Positions 52,788 to 61,772 of a stretch of 64,000 nt of DNA are shown piece after piece. Origin of the DNA: Betaproteobacteria bacterium (lineage in GTDB: Bacteria; Pseudomonadota; Gammaproteobacteria; Burkholderiales; Ga0077523); contig JADJPK010000004.1 of the NCBI GenBank assembly GCA_016713305.1, positions 124,001-188,000 of the forward strand. Direction: 5' to 3'. The notes under the pieces were generated by a model. That model was not told the origin of the DNA. It ran no database searches and worked only from the letters and a program-made list of their open reading frames with translations. Both the position numbers and the translations under genes were made by a program. Numbering within the stretch: the first letter of the stretch is position 1; the number at the start of each line of letters is the position of its first letter.

Positions 52788-53588
52788 TCAGTTTCCCGAC
52801 TGAGGCACTCGACCCCGCAACGTGGGCAGGCCGACCCCGGCGGCGTCGAATCCGCCGTCGACGGACAGGTACTGGCCGTTGATGAAGCTCGCGTGACTGC
52901 TGCAGAGGTAACCCACCGCATCGGCGATCTCCTCCTCCGTCCCGTACCGGCCGAGCGGAATGGCGTCGTGGTAGTCCGCACGGATTGCCGCCGTGTGCAC
53001 CAGCTTGGCCATCGCCGTATCCACCGGCCCCGGACACACCGCGTTCACCCGGATGCCGCAGTTGCCAAGCTCGACAGCAAGCTGCTTCGTAAAGTGGATG
53101 AGCGCCGCCTTGCTCGTGCCGTAGGCCAGCCGCAGGGTGCTCGCCCGCAATCCGGAGATCGAACCGATGTTGACGATCGCACCGCCGCGCTCCTGCGACA
53201 TCAAGGCGCTGAAAGCCTGGCTGCACAGGAACACGCCATCGAGATTGGTCGCCATGACTTCGCGCCATTCGGCGAAGGTCGTCTGCTGGACAGGCTTGAA
53301 GATGGCGATTCCGGCGTTGTTGACCAGCGCATCCACGCGTCCGAACCGGGACGCGACCTGCCTCGCAGCGTCCGCCACCTGGCTTTCCATGGACACATCG
53401 CAATACACGGCAAGCAGATCATCCGGCTGACCGATCTCGGCCACGGACCGATCCAACCCCGCCGTGTCCCGATCGAGCAAGGCGACCCGGTACCCGTGGG
53501 CCAGGAACCACTTGCCAATGGCCAAGCCAATACCGCGAGCGCCACCGGTGACCACGGCCACGGGCTTTGCATTCGTATCAATCGACAT
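52788..53588 (-). CDS. SDR-family oxidoreductase
   Basis: A 266-residue NAD(P)-dependent short-chain dehydrogenase/reductase. The cofactor motif is VVTGGARGIGLAIGKWF, an Asp (LLDRD) after the second strand favours NAD, NNAGIAIF is the NNAG motif, and the catalytic residues are in IVNIGSISGLRAS (Ser) and AYGTSKAALIHF (Tyr and Lys). PGPVDTAMA and FINGQYLSVDGGFD follow. The substrate is unknown. It adjoins a transposase relic on its upstream side. Confidence 0.93.
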   Translation of the reverse strand: MSIDTNAKPVAVVTGGARGIGLAIGKWFLAHGYRVALLDRDTAGLDRSVAEIGQPDDLLAVYCDVSMESQVADAARQVASRFGRVDALVNNAGIAIFKPVQQTTFAEWREVMATNLDGVFLCSQAFSALMSQERGGAIVNIGSISGLRASTLRLAYGTSKAALIHFTKQLAVELGNCGIRVNAVCPGPVDTAMAKLVHTAAIRADYHDAIPLGRYGTEEEIADAVGYLCSSHASFINGQYLSVDGGFDAAGVGLPTLRGRVPQSGN

Positions 53589-53639
53589 CTGGACGTCCTG
53601 TTGTTGTGACGGGCGCTACTGGAGAAACGTCGCCCTGAC

Positions 53640-53930
53640 CGAGGGGACGTATTGTGCGGCACTCCCGCGGGTCGCTGCGTTTCCCCGCCGCCATGCGCAT
53701 CAGCTCGATGCACTGATCGACTTGCCGCACCAGCATCAGCCCGCCGTCGCTCGACAGGTCACCGCCCGAGGAATCCGCGTCGATCACCCCGACCTCCGAG
53801 CTTGCCGAAATCGATCCGACTGCCGGTACACGTCGGCATGGCGAAGCCTCCTCCCGAACATCTCGCAGATGCCTGGATTGCCTCAGGCTTTGGAGGTTTC
53901 GCCTCCCACCTCATGAAGTTTCCGGGCCAG
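53640..53930 (-). mobile_element. Relic of an IS1380-like transposase N-terminus
   Basis: On the minus strand the frame reads GSISASSEVGVIDADSSGGD then LSSDGGLMLVRQVDQ, which resembles the N-terminal start of IS1380-type transposases (SDGG-LLLREVD). It stops resembling transposase after about 50 residues. The upstream half (53763-53929) recurs at 56045-56198. The rest of the 911-bp interval 53589-54499 contains no intact gene, but the segment 54297-54325 encodes a minus-strand end MGYRPRK that recurs as MGYKPRK near 55870. Confidence 0.5.
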
Positions 53931-54499
53931 GGACCTTGCCTGGCGCACCGCACATCGCCTACGGCATCGGCTGGAGCGGCAGTGGCGTCAACCCGAGCCG
54001 GATCGGCGGACGCATCCTGGCGGAACGCGCGCTGGAGCGCACCAGCCGTTGCAAGGACAACGCCCTGGTCAATCGAAGCGCGCCAGGTTTTCCGCAGGAA
54101 CCACTGCGCTACTGGGGCGGTGGCCTCGTGCGGCGTTCGATGTTGAGGAAGGATCGCGCGGAAATCGCAGGGCGTTCGCCCTCCATCGTGGACCCATGGC
54201 TTGCTGGCCTCGCGCCGTCGGGGCTGGAAGACAAGGGATGATCCTGCCGCTGATGGCGACGGGAGGCGGAACTTGGGGCCCATGGCATGCGCCCGTTGTC
54301 ATTTCCTTGGCCGGTAGCCCATCAGTGAAGCCACGCCTTGGAATGATGCATCGAAAGACCTCGGCAGTGCCGTCCCTGCACTGAGTCACACCGTTTGCCG
54401 AGAGGCGGGGATCCATCCGGTTGGCTGGTTGCTGCGTATTCGGAGTGGGGGCCGCGTGGCCCTCCATGACCGCATTCACTCGACGAAAGGAAAGCATCC

Positions 54500-55333
54500 A
54501 TGAAAGCGACTTCGACTTGGCGCCCGGCAGTCCTGGCCGTTGCGGCGATGGCGTACCTGGGAAGCAGCCAGGCAGCCACGGTGGTTACCCTCCAACCCGA
54601 CGAGGCCAGCAGCAAGGACGTCTTCGTCTACGAGTTTGGCGTGGCCGGTGTCTTCAACATTCCGGCGCCACGTGTCACCAACCTCGATACGGAGACGCTG
54701 TCGGCGCTGGTCCCTGCACCCACCGTACCGTTCGGCAATTTCCTCGGTGCCGGCGAAACCGATCCGTTCACCGGACCGGGCGGTGAGAACCGCGCGCACG
54801 GCATCCGCTCGCTGCTGCAGTTCGATCTCGGCTTGCTCGCGTTGACGCCTGCCCAGGTCGGCAGTGCGACCATCAACCTCTACGCGCTACCGGCGCTGGG
54901 CGCCTTCGAAAGCCCGACCGCGGCCAACCCCGTAACCACCGATCTGCGCCGGGTGACCGGCAACTGGAGTGAGACCACCGTGACCTGGGAGACGGCACCT
55001 GCGGTGGCCGCGCCGGTAGTCTCATCTGTGACGCAGGACAGCGTGAACCGCTGGGTGAGCTTCGACGCCACTGCGCTCGTGCGTGACTGGCTCGCCGACC
55101 CGGCGTCGAACAAGGGTGTCGAGTTGTCGCAGCGCGGCGTCGTGGAAATCGAGAAGCCGGGCGCCCGCGACCGCTACTTCGCGTCTTTGTACGCCTCGTC
55201 GAATGCCGCCGACGGCTGGCAGCGCCCGTACCTGTCGGTGACGGCGGTGCCCGAACCGTCGACCTATGCGCTGATGCTTGGCGGCATAGGTGCCGTGGGC
55301 TGGCTCTCGCGTCGCCGGAGGCCGGGCGCCTGA
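54500..55333 (+). CDS. DNRLRE-domain protein with PEP-CTERM signal
   Basis: A 277-residue secreted protein. A signal peptide (AVLAVAAMAYLGSSQAA) is followed by a DNRLRE beta-sandwich (LLQFDLGLLALTPAQVGSAT, INLYALPALGAF, VTGNWSETTVTWETAPAVAA, VSFDATALVRDWLADPASNK, GVELSQRG), a domain found in surface-attached carbohydrate-active proteins. It ends VPEPSTYALMLGGIGAVGWL then SRRRRPGA. AAAGGAAAG precedes the ATG. Transposase relics flank it on both sides. Confidence 0.92.
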   Translation: MKATSTWRPAVLAVAAMAYLGSSQAATVVTLQPDEASSKDVFVYEFGVAGVFNIPAPRVTNLDTETLSALVPAPTVPFGNFLGAGETDPFTGPGGENRAHGIRSLLQFDLGLLALTPAQVGSATINLYALPALGAFESPTAANPVTTDLRRVTGNWSETTVTWETAPAVAAPVVSSVTQDSVNRWVSFDATALVRDWLADPASNKGVELSQRGVVEIEKPGARDRYFASLYASSNAADGWQRPYLSVTAVPEPSTYALMLGGIGAVGWLSRRRRPGA

Positions 55334-55857
55334 ACGGCACTGTCACGGTGTGACGCAACGATCTCGCACGCTGCGGTCCTCATTGCCATGCGCGGGGTCG
55401 TTGCCCAGGCGGTGACGGCCCCGCCAGCGGCACATCTCAGGACGAGTCGTCGACCGTCTCCTCCGTCTCCACTTCCCGGTTCTCCTTCGAGCGGCACTTC
55501 TGGAAATACAGGCCGCCATCCAATGGGTGGCCTCCCCGCGGGGACGTGGCACTCATCGCAGGCGACTACCGACCCGCAGAAGGGCGGCCGTGGACAAACG
55601 CCATGCCTCGAAACGATCGATTGAAAGCCCTCGGGTGTGCATTCCAGGACGGCATCTGATCCTGGTGCATTGCCGACTTCACGCAGGCCGGGTGCATCCT
55701 CTCCACATCCGCTGCCGATGCACCCGTCTTGTTCTGCGTCGCGGGTCCCGCCGCATCGAGCACCCGGGCACCGCTGGACCGGCAAGCCAGGTCGTGGTCG
55801 ACGAGCCCACGCTCGTGTTCCATCCCCGCGCGGTGCAGCGCGTGTCATGTGCCCCGG

Positions 55858-56198
55858 TGTCACTTCCTTGGCTTGTATCCCATGATGATCGAGGCAAGCG
55901 TCAGATGCACAAGGAGGTCCATCCGAGGCGCTGGGAACTTCTCGGGAGCGCCGCGACACCATGCTTCCCGCTCGGGACGGGGCGCTGCGCGCAGCTTGTC
56001 CAGGATCGCCTCGTTCTCGCGCTCGCTCCGGGCGGCGGGGCATCGCCCGCGGAATCCGCCTCGATCACCCCGACCTCCGGGCTTGCCGAAATCGATCCGG
56101 CTGCCGGTACACTTTGGCGTGGTGCAACCTCCTCCCAGTCATCCGAAGAATGCTTGGAAAGGGAGGTTTCTCCTCCTGCCGAGTTGAATTTCCGGGCT
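55858..56198 (-). mobile_element. Second relic of the same element (internally deleted)
   Basis: 56045-56198 repeats 53763-53929 (over 90% identical by eye in the first 68 bases) and reads GSISASPEVGVIEADSAGD on the minus strand before diverging. A different frame then gives SERENEAILDKLRAAPRPER followed by LLVHLTLASIIMGYKPRK and a stop at about 55867. This looks like an element with its middle deleted. The remainder of 55334-56233 contains no gene that I can support. Confidence 0.45.
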
Positions 56199-56233
56199 AG
56201 TATCGGGACGTGCCGGACCCAGGAGACGAATGC

Positions 56234-56806
56234 ATGAAGAAGACGGACGCGCGCGAGGCGGCCTCGGAGTTGCGGCATGGGTGGCGCCTGGTCATGGCAT
56301 CGCTCATCACGGTGTACGCACTGTCGCTGTGGCCGAGCGTGGCGCGGGCCGACAGCGCGGAGGAATTCGTCAGGCTGGGCGAACGGATCCACGGCGGTTT
56401 CGGCAGCTATGTGGCGCTGAACGTGCGCATCGGCCTCGATGCGCGAGAGCGCCTGCAGGCGAAGGGACGGCAGCTCGAAGTGACGCTCTTCGACGGGCCG
56501 ACCAGTCCCTGCCCCTGCATCGCCGACGGACTGTTGTTGTCGACACTCGCCACACCGGGCCGCGGGACGCTGCGCGTGTCGATGCAGCCGGCCGGATACG
56601 GGCAGTTGGGCGTCGTCCTGGTGCGGGACCGGGAAAGCGAAGAGATACTCCGCTTCACCATTCCGGACACGTTGCGCGCCCGGCTCGACGAATGGAATCG
56701 CACCGATACGCCCCTGGCGCGCTATGAAGCCCTGATGAGCGCGCCGGCCGCGGAGCTCTACGTGGTCGAGACGCTCGGCGCGGACACCGCACCCCACGTG
56801 CACTGA
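56234..56806 (+). CDS. FmdE-like (formylmethanofuran dehydrogenase subunit E-type) protein
   Basis: A 190-residue exported protein. A signal segment (MASLITVYALSLWPSVARA) is followed by the FmdE-type start AEEFVRLGERIHGGFGSYVALN (His53), then LDARERL, DGPTSPCPCIADGLLLSTL (Cys93, Cys95) and TPGRGTLRVS. FmdE proteins are often encoded beside molybdenum or tungsten enzymes or metal-related receptors; a metal- or pterin-binding role is inferred. The ATG at 56234 has CCAGGAGACGA upstream. It is convergent with a TlpA-like gene and near a TonB receptor. Confidence 0.72.
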   Translation: MKKTDAREAASELRHGWRLVMASLITVYALSLWPSVARADSAEEFVRLGERIHGGFGSYVALNVRIGLDARERLQAKGRQLEVTLFDGPTSPCPCIADGLLLSTLATPGRGTLRVSMQPAGYGQLGVVLVRDRESEEILRFTIPDTLRARLDEWNRTDTPLARYEALMSAPAAELYVVETLGADTAPHVH

Positions 56807-56826
56807 ACTCCTGCGCCGCTGCGGCA

Positions 56827-57345
56827 TTACGGCGTCGTTCGGCGACCCGAGGTCGCGGCGTCTGTGCACGCTGCGATGGCCGTGGCCAGCCATGCCTCCG
56901 ACACCTCTCCCGTATGCATTGCACAGGGCAGCCGCTCCGCAGTCAGCACCACGGTGTGAGGCAGCGCCCCGGTCCGGTTGCCGAAGCGTCGCAGGATCGA
57001 AAGCGGGTCGACGGGCCCGTTCAGCACGATGGGCGGCAGGGGCACCTCGCGCGCGAACGCTTCGGTGTCATTGCGTCCCTGCAAGGCCACGGCCACGACC
57101 CGCACATCGCTGCGTCCGTGGGACAGTGACCGCAGCGCCGGCAACTCGCGCCGGCACGGCGGGCAGTCGCTGCGCCAGAAATTGACGACGGTGACGCGGG
57201 GCGGGAGCGCCGACAGGCGAATCCACGCTCCGTCGAGGGAACCCAGTTCGAAATCGGCCCGATCCGGCCCCGCCTGCGCGCCGGGCGGGGCGGCCAGGAT
57301 CGCCACGGCGAGTACGACCCTACGGAGACTCTGATCTATTCGCAC
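56827..57345 (-). CDS. TlpA-like periplasmic thioredoxin-fold protein
   Basis: A 172-residue protein from the GTG at 57345. The signal RRVVLAVAILAAPPGAQA leads into a TlpA/ResA domain: FELGSLDGAWIRLS, VTVVNFWRSDCPPCRRELPA (Cys61-Pro-Pro-Cys64), VRVVAVALQGRND and FGNRTGALPHTVVL, which ends with the cis-proline. It reduces or relays electrons to periplasmic disulfides. It is downstream of the TonB receptor gene on the same strand. A 20-bp inverted repeat brackets the intervening segment and covers the codons just after the GTG, so the start is uncertain; the frame is open to 57429. Confidence 0.82.
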   Translation of the reverse strand: MRIDQSLRRVVLAVAILAAPPGAQAGPDRADFELGSLDGAWIRLSALPPRVTVVNFWRSDCPPCRRELPALRSLSHGRSDVRVVAVALQGRNDTEAFAREVPLPPIVLNGPVDPLSILRRFGNRTGALPHTVVLTAERLPCAMHTGEVSEAWLATAIAACTDAATSGRRTTP

Positions 57346-57459
57346 GGTCGCGACGGTGTTGCTCGGCTGGCCCGTATTCCCGATACGGGCTGCACGTCGC
57401 GCCTTGCCGGCACCGCAGGGCGGCGGCAACGCGATCCGCGCGAATAGATCAGAGTCTCC
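57324..57459. repeat. 20-bp perfect inverted repeat between TonB receptor and TlpA-like genes
   Basis: GGAGACTCTGATCTATTCGC at 57324-57343 recurs as its exact reverse complement at 57440-57459, with 96 bases between. One arm abuts the stop codon of the TonB receptor gene, the other lies directly after the GTG start of the TlpA-like gene. It could form a long stem in the message or be a junction of an inverted duplication. Confidence 0.8.
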
Positions 57460-59640
57460 CTAGAGGTCAAAGCGCGCACCCACATACAGGCGCCGGCCCA
57501 CGTTCGGGCCCCAGATCTGGGTGTAGTCGGGATTGCCGGTGCGGTCCACCCACAGATAGTCCTCGCGATTCGTCTGCCGGTAGTCGAACAGATTGGTGAC
57601 GCCGGCCAGGAGCGACAGGCGCGTGCCGACTGCATAGCGCGCGGTCACATCCAGGGTCCAGAACGACGGGCTGCGCGTCAGCTTCGGAGTGCCGTCCAAG
57701 TTGAAGCGGGGCGTGCTGTCGTAGTCATAGAAGCGGTCGAGCGCCATGGGACCGGTCCAGGTGGCACGCATCACCACCGTCCAGCCGTGCGCCTCATAGT
57801 CGGTACGCAGATGGATCCGGTTCCGCGGGCGGGCGAATACGAGCGGGCTCTTCGCGGCGCCCCCGGCGAACAGCGGGGTCGACGTGAAGCCGTAGTGGTA
57901 GTCCTCGAATCCCGCGGTCGCGTCGAGCGACGGCGTGACGCGCCAGGTGGCCGTGACGTCCCACCCGGCGATGCGGGTGTCGGCCGAGGCGCTGCCGAAG
58001 ACCGTCACCGGCGTCACGCAGCCGGCACTGCCGGCCGTCACCAGCGTGCCACCGGCGGCGAGGCATCCGTCGGGATCGAGCAGGGCCATGTGGCGGATGC
58101 GGTTGTGGGTGAGCGAGAGCACGGCGGAGAACCGGTCGGTGGCATGACTGAGCGAGTAGCCGACATTGTCCGCCTGCTCGGCGCGCTCGACGAGACGCAG
58201 GACTCGCGTCGTGCGCAGGATGCCGTGGTCCTGTTCGAAGAACGAGGTTGGCGCGCGAAAGCCGCGCCCCACCGCCAGCCGGCTGGTCCAGGTGTCGTCG
58301 TGATGGTAGAGCAGTCCGACGCGCGGGCTCGCGATGCGGCCGAACACGTTGTGGCGGTCGACGCGAATCGAGGCGCTCATTTCCAGGCGCTCGGCGAAGG
58401 CACTGCGCTGCGCCTGGGCGAACAATGCCGGGACGCGGTAGACATAGTTGTCGATGCCGTCCACCGACAATGTGCCGCCAACGCGACCAAGGCTGCGCAG
58501 GTTCTCCTGTCGGTAGTCGACACCCGCGTCGAGCAGCGTGTCCCCCAGACGGCTCTGCAACTGCACGCCCGCATAGCTCTGCTGCTGGCGCGCATCGTAC
58601 GTGTCGCCCTCGTAGAACGAATCCTGGCGATGCCTCGCGTGCCCCAGCGCAATGCGCAGGCGGCCGAGGGCGGTGCTGCGATCGCCGGTCACGAGGCTCT
58701 GGACCCTGCTGGTGTCGATGATCTCCGAGAAGCCCGCCCGTCCGCCGTCGTAGGGGATGATCGCCCCGGTGGACGGGTTCACCCAGCCGGACGCGACCGG
58801 TGAGCCGCCGCGGCCGCGGGAGAAGTCGAAGGGGTTTCCGGCCGTGTCGGCACGGATGCGGTCGTGGTCCGGCCCGAGCGCACCGCCGCCGCGCTTTTCG
58901 TCAATGACGTCCAGACGGCCGCGCACGCGAAATCCCCCGGCATCGTCGAGGAACACGCCGACGCCGCCGATGCGGCGGCGATAGCCGGTGTATTCGGAGA
59001 TGCCGTTGCCATTGCCGTCGACGGCGTCGTGCTCGTTCAGGTTGCCCTGCACGGTGAACGCTCCGCCCGTGAAAGGTCGAGCCACGAACAGGTCGCCGCG
59101 TCGCTCCTCGTGGGTTCCGTTCTGCCACTGCAGCACGGCCTCGGCACCCGTCGGACGGCGGGTGACCAGGTTCACGGCGCCGCCGAGGGCCTCCGGTGAC
59201 AACTGGCTCGCGCCCGCACCCCGGGCGATGTCGATGCGCTCGAGGCCGGCGATGCCGACGCTGTCGAGCCCATAGGCGTTGGAGAGCGAGGAGAACAGCG
59301 GCACACCGTCGATGGACAGCGTCGTGTAGCGCCCCGGAAGATTGTTCAGCACGACGTTGCGAACGTTGCAGATCGAGCATTCCACCTGCACCGACACGCC
59401 GGGTCGCCCCTCGACGGCCTGGAGCACGTTCGCGGCGTTCACGCGCGCCATGTCCCGGGCCGACACGGACTCGATCTTCACCACTTCGTTGCGCAGACCC
59501 CCGAGCGAGTCCACCTCGCGGCCGACGACGGTCACCGTGCCCGCCGTCACTGCGGCGGCATCGGACGCCGCGCGGCTCGCGAACGCAGCCAGCGACAGCA
59601 GCGCGCCCGCCGCTAGAACGGCAGTTCCCGGATGCCGCAT
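57460..59640 (-). CDS. TonB-dependent receptor with CxxC motif in plug domain
   Basis: A 726-residue outer-membrane receptor. The signal peptide (AVLAAGALLSLAAFASRAA) leads into a plug domain (AANVLQAVEGRPGVSVQVEC, SICNVRNVVLNNLPGRYTTL, SIDGVPLFSSLSNAYGLDSV, ARGAGASQLSPEALGGAVNL) and a 22-strand barrel ending YVGARFDL. The Cys88-Ser-Ile-Cys91 pair in the plug (CSICNVRN) occurs in a subset of TonB receptors whose substrate is not known to me. I use the ATG at 59640; the open frame starts at 59682. Its neighbours are FmdE-like and TlpA-like genes, which makes metal uptake a plausible guess. Confidence 0.9.
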   Translation of the reverse strand: MRHPGTAVLAAGALLSLAAFASRAASDAAAVTAGTVTVVGREVDSLGGLRNEVVKIESVSARDMARVNAANVLQAVEGRPGVSVQVECSICNVRNVVLNNLPGRYTTLSIDGVPLFSSLSNAYGLDSVGIAGLERIDIARGAGASQLSPEALGGAVNLVTRRPTGAEAVLQWQNGTHEERRGDLFVARPFTGGAFTVQGNLNEHDAVDGNGNGISEYTGYRRRIGGVGVFLDDAGGFRVRGRLDVIDEKRGGGALGPDHDRIRADTAGNPFDFSRGRGGSPVASGWVNPSTGAIIPYDGGRAGFSEIIDTSRVQSLVTGDRSTALGRLRIALGHARHRQDSFYEGDTYDARQQQSYAGVQLQSRLGDTLLDAGVDYRQENLRSLGRVGGTLSVDGIDNYVYRVPALFAQAQRSAFAERLEMSASIRVDRHNVFGRIASPRVGLLYHHDDTWTSRLAVGRGFRAPTSFFEQDHGILRTTRVLRLVERAEQADNVGYSLSHATDRFSAVLSLTHNRIRHMALLDPDGCLAAGGTLVTAGSAGCVTPVTVFGSASADTRIAGWDVTATWRVTPSLDATAGFEDYHYGFTSTPLFAGGAAKSPLVFARPRNRIHLRTDYEAHGWTVVMRATWTGPMALDRFYDYDSTPRFNLDGTPKLTRSPSFWTLDVTARYAVGTRLSLLAGVTNLFDYRQTNREDYLWVDRTGNPDYTQIWGPNVGRRLYVGARFDL

Positions 59641-59709
59641 TGTGCGTCGTCCGGACCCCGAGGAATCGAATCCCGCAGTCACGCGGCTGCCCGGCGACCC
59701 GCAGTTCGC

Positions 59710-60279
59710 CTAGCGCTTCACGGGCGGCGCGAGCCCGGCGACGGCCTCCCATTCTTCCCCAATGAAGCCCGAGTAGACGTACACGCTGCTGCTGTCGTTC
59801 ACCCGCGCATAGCGCAGCATGCTTTGCGGATTGGGCTTCCCGAGCGCCAGGCGCATTCGCTCCGACGTTCCCTCGCGCAGGGAGATGACGGCCCGCGGCG
59901 GGTTCAGCCCGAACTCCGCCGCATCCCCGGCACCGAGTTCCGCCGCCGTGAGTTCGCGGATCGGCGGCGAGGTCCGCATGATCTTCACGGCCACGTCGAG
60001 CCGGTGCGAGGCCTCGGGTTCGAGCGCGAGGTTGCGGCCCTCTTCCAGCCAGCCGCCGCCGCGCCGCGCGAACCGCAGCTCCGCGCCGGGCAGCGTGACG
60101 ACGACCCGGTCGATGGCCTCCGGTGCCACGCTGAGCAGCCCCTTGGACTCGGTCCGGATCAGGTGTCGATATTCGGGCCGTCCGCCATCGAGGGCCAGCC
60201 AGCAAAGGAACAGCAGTGCTCCGACCGGTGCGACGCGCCAGAAGACCGTGCGTGCCGACGCGCTCACCGACGCCGCCAC
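59710..60279 (-). CDS. DUF4340-like periplasmic protein
   Basis: A 189-residue protein. One N-terminal helix (VFWRVAPVGALLFLCWLALD) is followed by a DUF4340-type domain (LLSVAPEAIDRVVVTLPGAE, GGGWLEEGRNLALEPEASHR, AEFGLNPPRAVISLREG, SSVYVYSGFI). The family function is unknown; its genes commonly follow GldG-like genes. It overlaps the GldG gene by 16 bp. Confidence 0.83.
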   Translation of the reverse strand: MAASVSASARTVFWRVAPVGALLFLCWLALDGGRPEYRHLIRTESKGLLSVAPEAIDRVVVTLPGAELRFARRGGGWLEEGRNLALEPEASHRLDVAVKIMRTSPPIRELTAAELGAGDAAEFGLNPPRAVISLREGTSERMRLALGKPNPQSMLRYARVNDSSSVYVYSGFIGEEWEAVAGLAPPVKR

Positions 60280-61769
60280 CAGTTACGCACGCCGATCAGC
60301 GCCGCGCCCAGCGGCAGGGCCACGCCGACCAGCAGGAAGATCCACTGCATCTGGCTCTTGGTGAGCTGCACCACGGGCGCCACGGGAATGCGCGACCGGG
60401 CCGCCGGTGCGCGCTCCTCGCGCGCCAGCCAGCGCACGATCGACAGCACGAGATCGGCGTTCGCGACGCTCGGCAGGTACTTGTTGCTCGCGAAATCGCT
60501 GTCGCCCACGACGACGGCCCGGAACGGATGCGCGGCGTCACCACCGGGCCAGGTGCCTTCGGCGGCCGCGCCGAGCACGTGAGCCCGGCGTTCCCGGGTG
60601 CCCGCCGCCACGGTCTTCACGCCGTCCGCGTGGGCCTGCAGGTAGCTGTCCTGACTGCTCGTGAACAGGGGCGCCGTCGTGATCCCCTGGGCCGGCGGCA
60701 CCAGTTCGAGCGGCCGAACCCCCGGGAAGAAGGACAGGGAGAGGCGGCGCGTGATCACATGGTTCTCGTAGGTCGGCACCGCGACGATCTCGAGGTCGGT
60801 CGCGTAGTGGCTCGTGGGATCGAGCACGGCGCGGGGGTCGAGGCGCACGCCCAGTTTCTCCACCAGGCCCGCGAGTGCCGGCTGGAGGTCGAAGCCCAGG
60901 TCGTACAGCAACAGCACCGAGCCGCCGTGCGCCAGATAGCGCTCGAAGCTCGCGATCTCCTCGGGCGTGTGCTCGCTGCGGGGGTTGGCGGACACGACCA
61001 CGGAACACGGCTGCGGAATGCCCTCGCCCGTGGCGGGAAGGATCCGGCGTGTCTGGTAGCCCAGCGATTCCAGCGACTTGGCGGCGAGCAGGAGGCCGCG
61101 CGGAATCGTCACCGTGACCATCGATTCGGCGTCGCGATCGTTACTGCCGATACCGGTCTCGAAGTGTTCGCTGCGGGTGGGATTGACGATCCCCAGCTCC
61201 TTGTGGCCCTCGACGAAGCAGATGGTGACCGTCGCCTTGCGCAGCAACTTGAGGATGCCCACGGCGATCTCGTTCTCGTCGGTGCTCTGCACCAGCAGCC
61301 GGCGCCCGTCGACCTCGATCACTGCCGCGTTGTAGAGCCGCACGCCCTGGCTCTCGGCCAGACTCGGTTGCTTGTCCGGATCCACCGTGCGCACCTTCAG
61401 GCGGCTGTTGCGCTTGCCCATGAGCTGCACGATCTCCTTCACCCGGCCGCCGTTCTGGTCGCCGGCCTGGAAGAACCACGTGAGCTGCACGTCGCGGTCG
61501 ATCTGGTCCGCCACCTCGAGCGCGCGCTGCGAGGGAGTGAACACGCGCTCCCGCGTCAGATCGATGTGCGTATCGCGGGAGACCAGCGCCGCGTTGGCCA
61601 CGAACAGCACCGCGGCAGCCGCCACGATCGCGCCCACGGAGCGGAAGCGCGCGCCGCGGCCGGACGCGGCGGATTGCAGCGGCAGCCGCAGACCCGCGAG
61701 AAAGATGAGGGCCAGCGCCACAAACCAGCCCGCGAACCAGAGCAGATTGCCGGTATCGGTCGTCGTCAT
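60264..61769 (-). CDS. GldG-family ABC transport auxiliary protein
   Basis: A 501-residue membrane protein. Two N-terminal helices (LLWFAGWFVALALIFLAGLR, VGAIVAAAAVLFVANAALVS) and one C-terminal helix (WIFLLVGVALPLGAALIGV) flank a large periplasmic region with the GldG/DUF4350-like start RDTHIDLTRERVFTPSQRAL and VQLTWFFQAGDQNGGRVKEI. VVVGDSDFASNKYL is a typical late motif. GldG proteins work with GldF-type ABC transporters; outside gliding bacteria their role is unknown. It lies four bases after the permease gene. Confidence 0.88.
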   Translation of the reverse strand: MTTTDTGNLLWFAGWFVALALIFLAGLRLPLQSAASGRGARFRSVGAIVAAAAVLFVANAALVSRDTHIDLTRERVFTPSQRALEVADQIDRDVQLTWFFQAGDQNGGRVKEIVQLMGKRNSRLKVRTVDPDKQPSLAESQGVRLYNAAVIEVDGRRLLVQSTDENEIAVGILKLLRKATVTICFVEGHKELGIVNPTRSEHFETGIGSNDRDAESMVTVTIPRGLLLAAKSLESLGYQTRRILPATGEGIPQPCSVVVSANPRSEHTPEEIASFERYLAHGGSVLLLYDLGFDLQPALAGLVEKLGVRLDPRAVLDPTSHYATDLEIVAVPTYENHVITRRLSLSFFPGVRPLELVPPAQGITTAPLFTSSQDSYLQAHADGVKTVAAGTRERRAHVLGAAAEGTWPGGDAAHPFRAVVVGDSDFASNKYLPSVANADLVLSIVRWLAREERAPAARSRIPVAPVVQLTKSQMQWIFLLVGVALPLGAALIGVRNWWRRR

Positions 61770-61772
61770 GGC

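Noticed and set aside
55400..55700. A CDECH haem-like motif on the minus strand, suggesting a cytochrome remnant.
   Set aside because: Only one motif, no signal peptide and no conserved frame around it; chance in a degenerate region is more likely.
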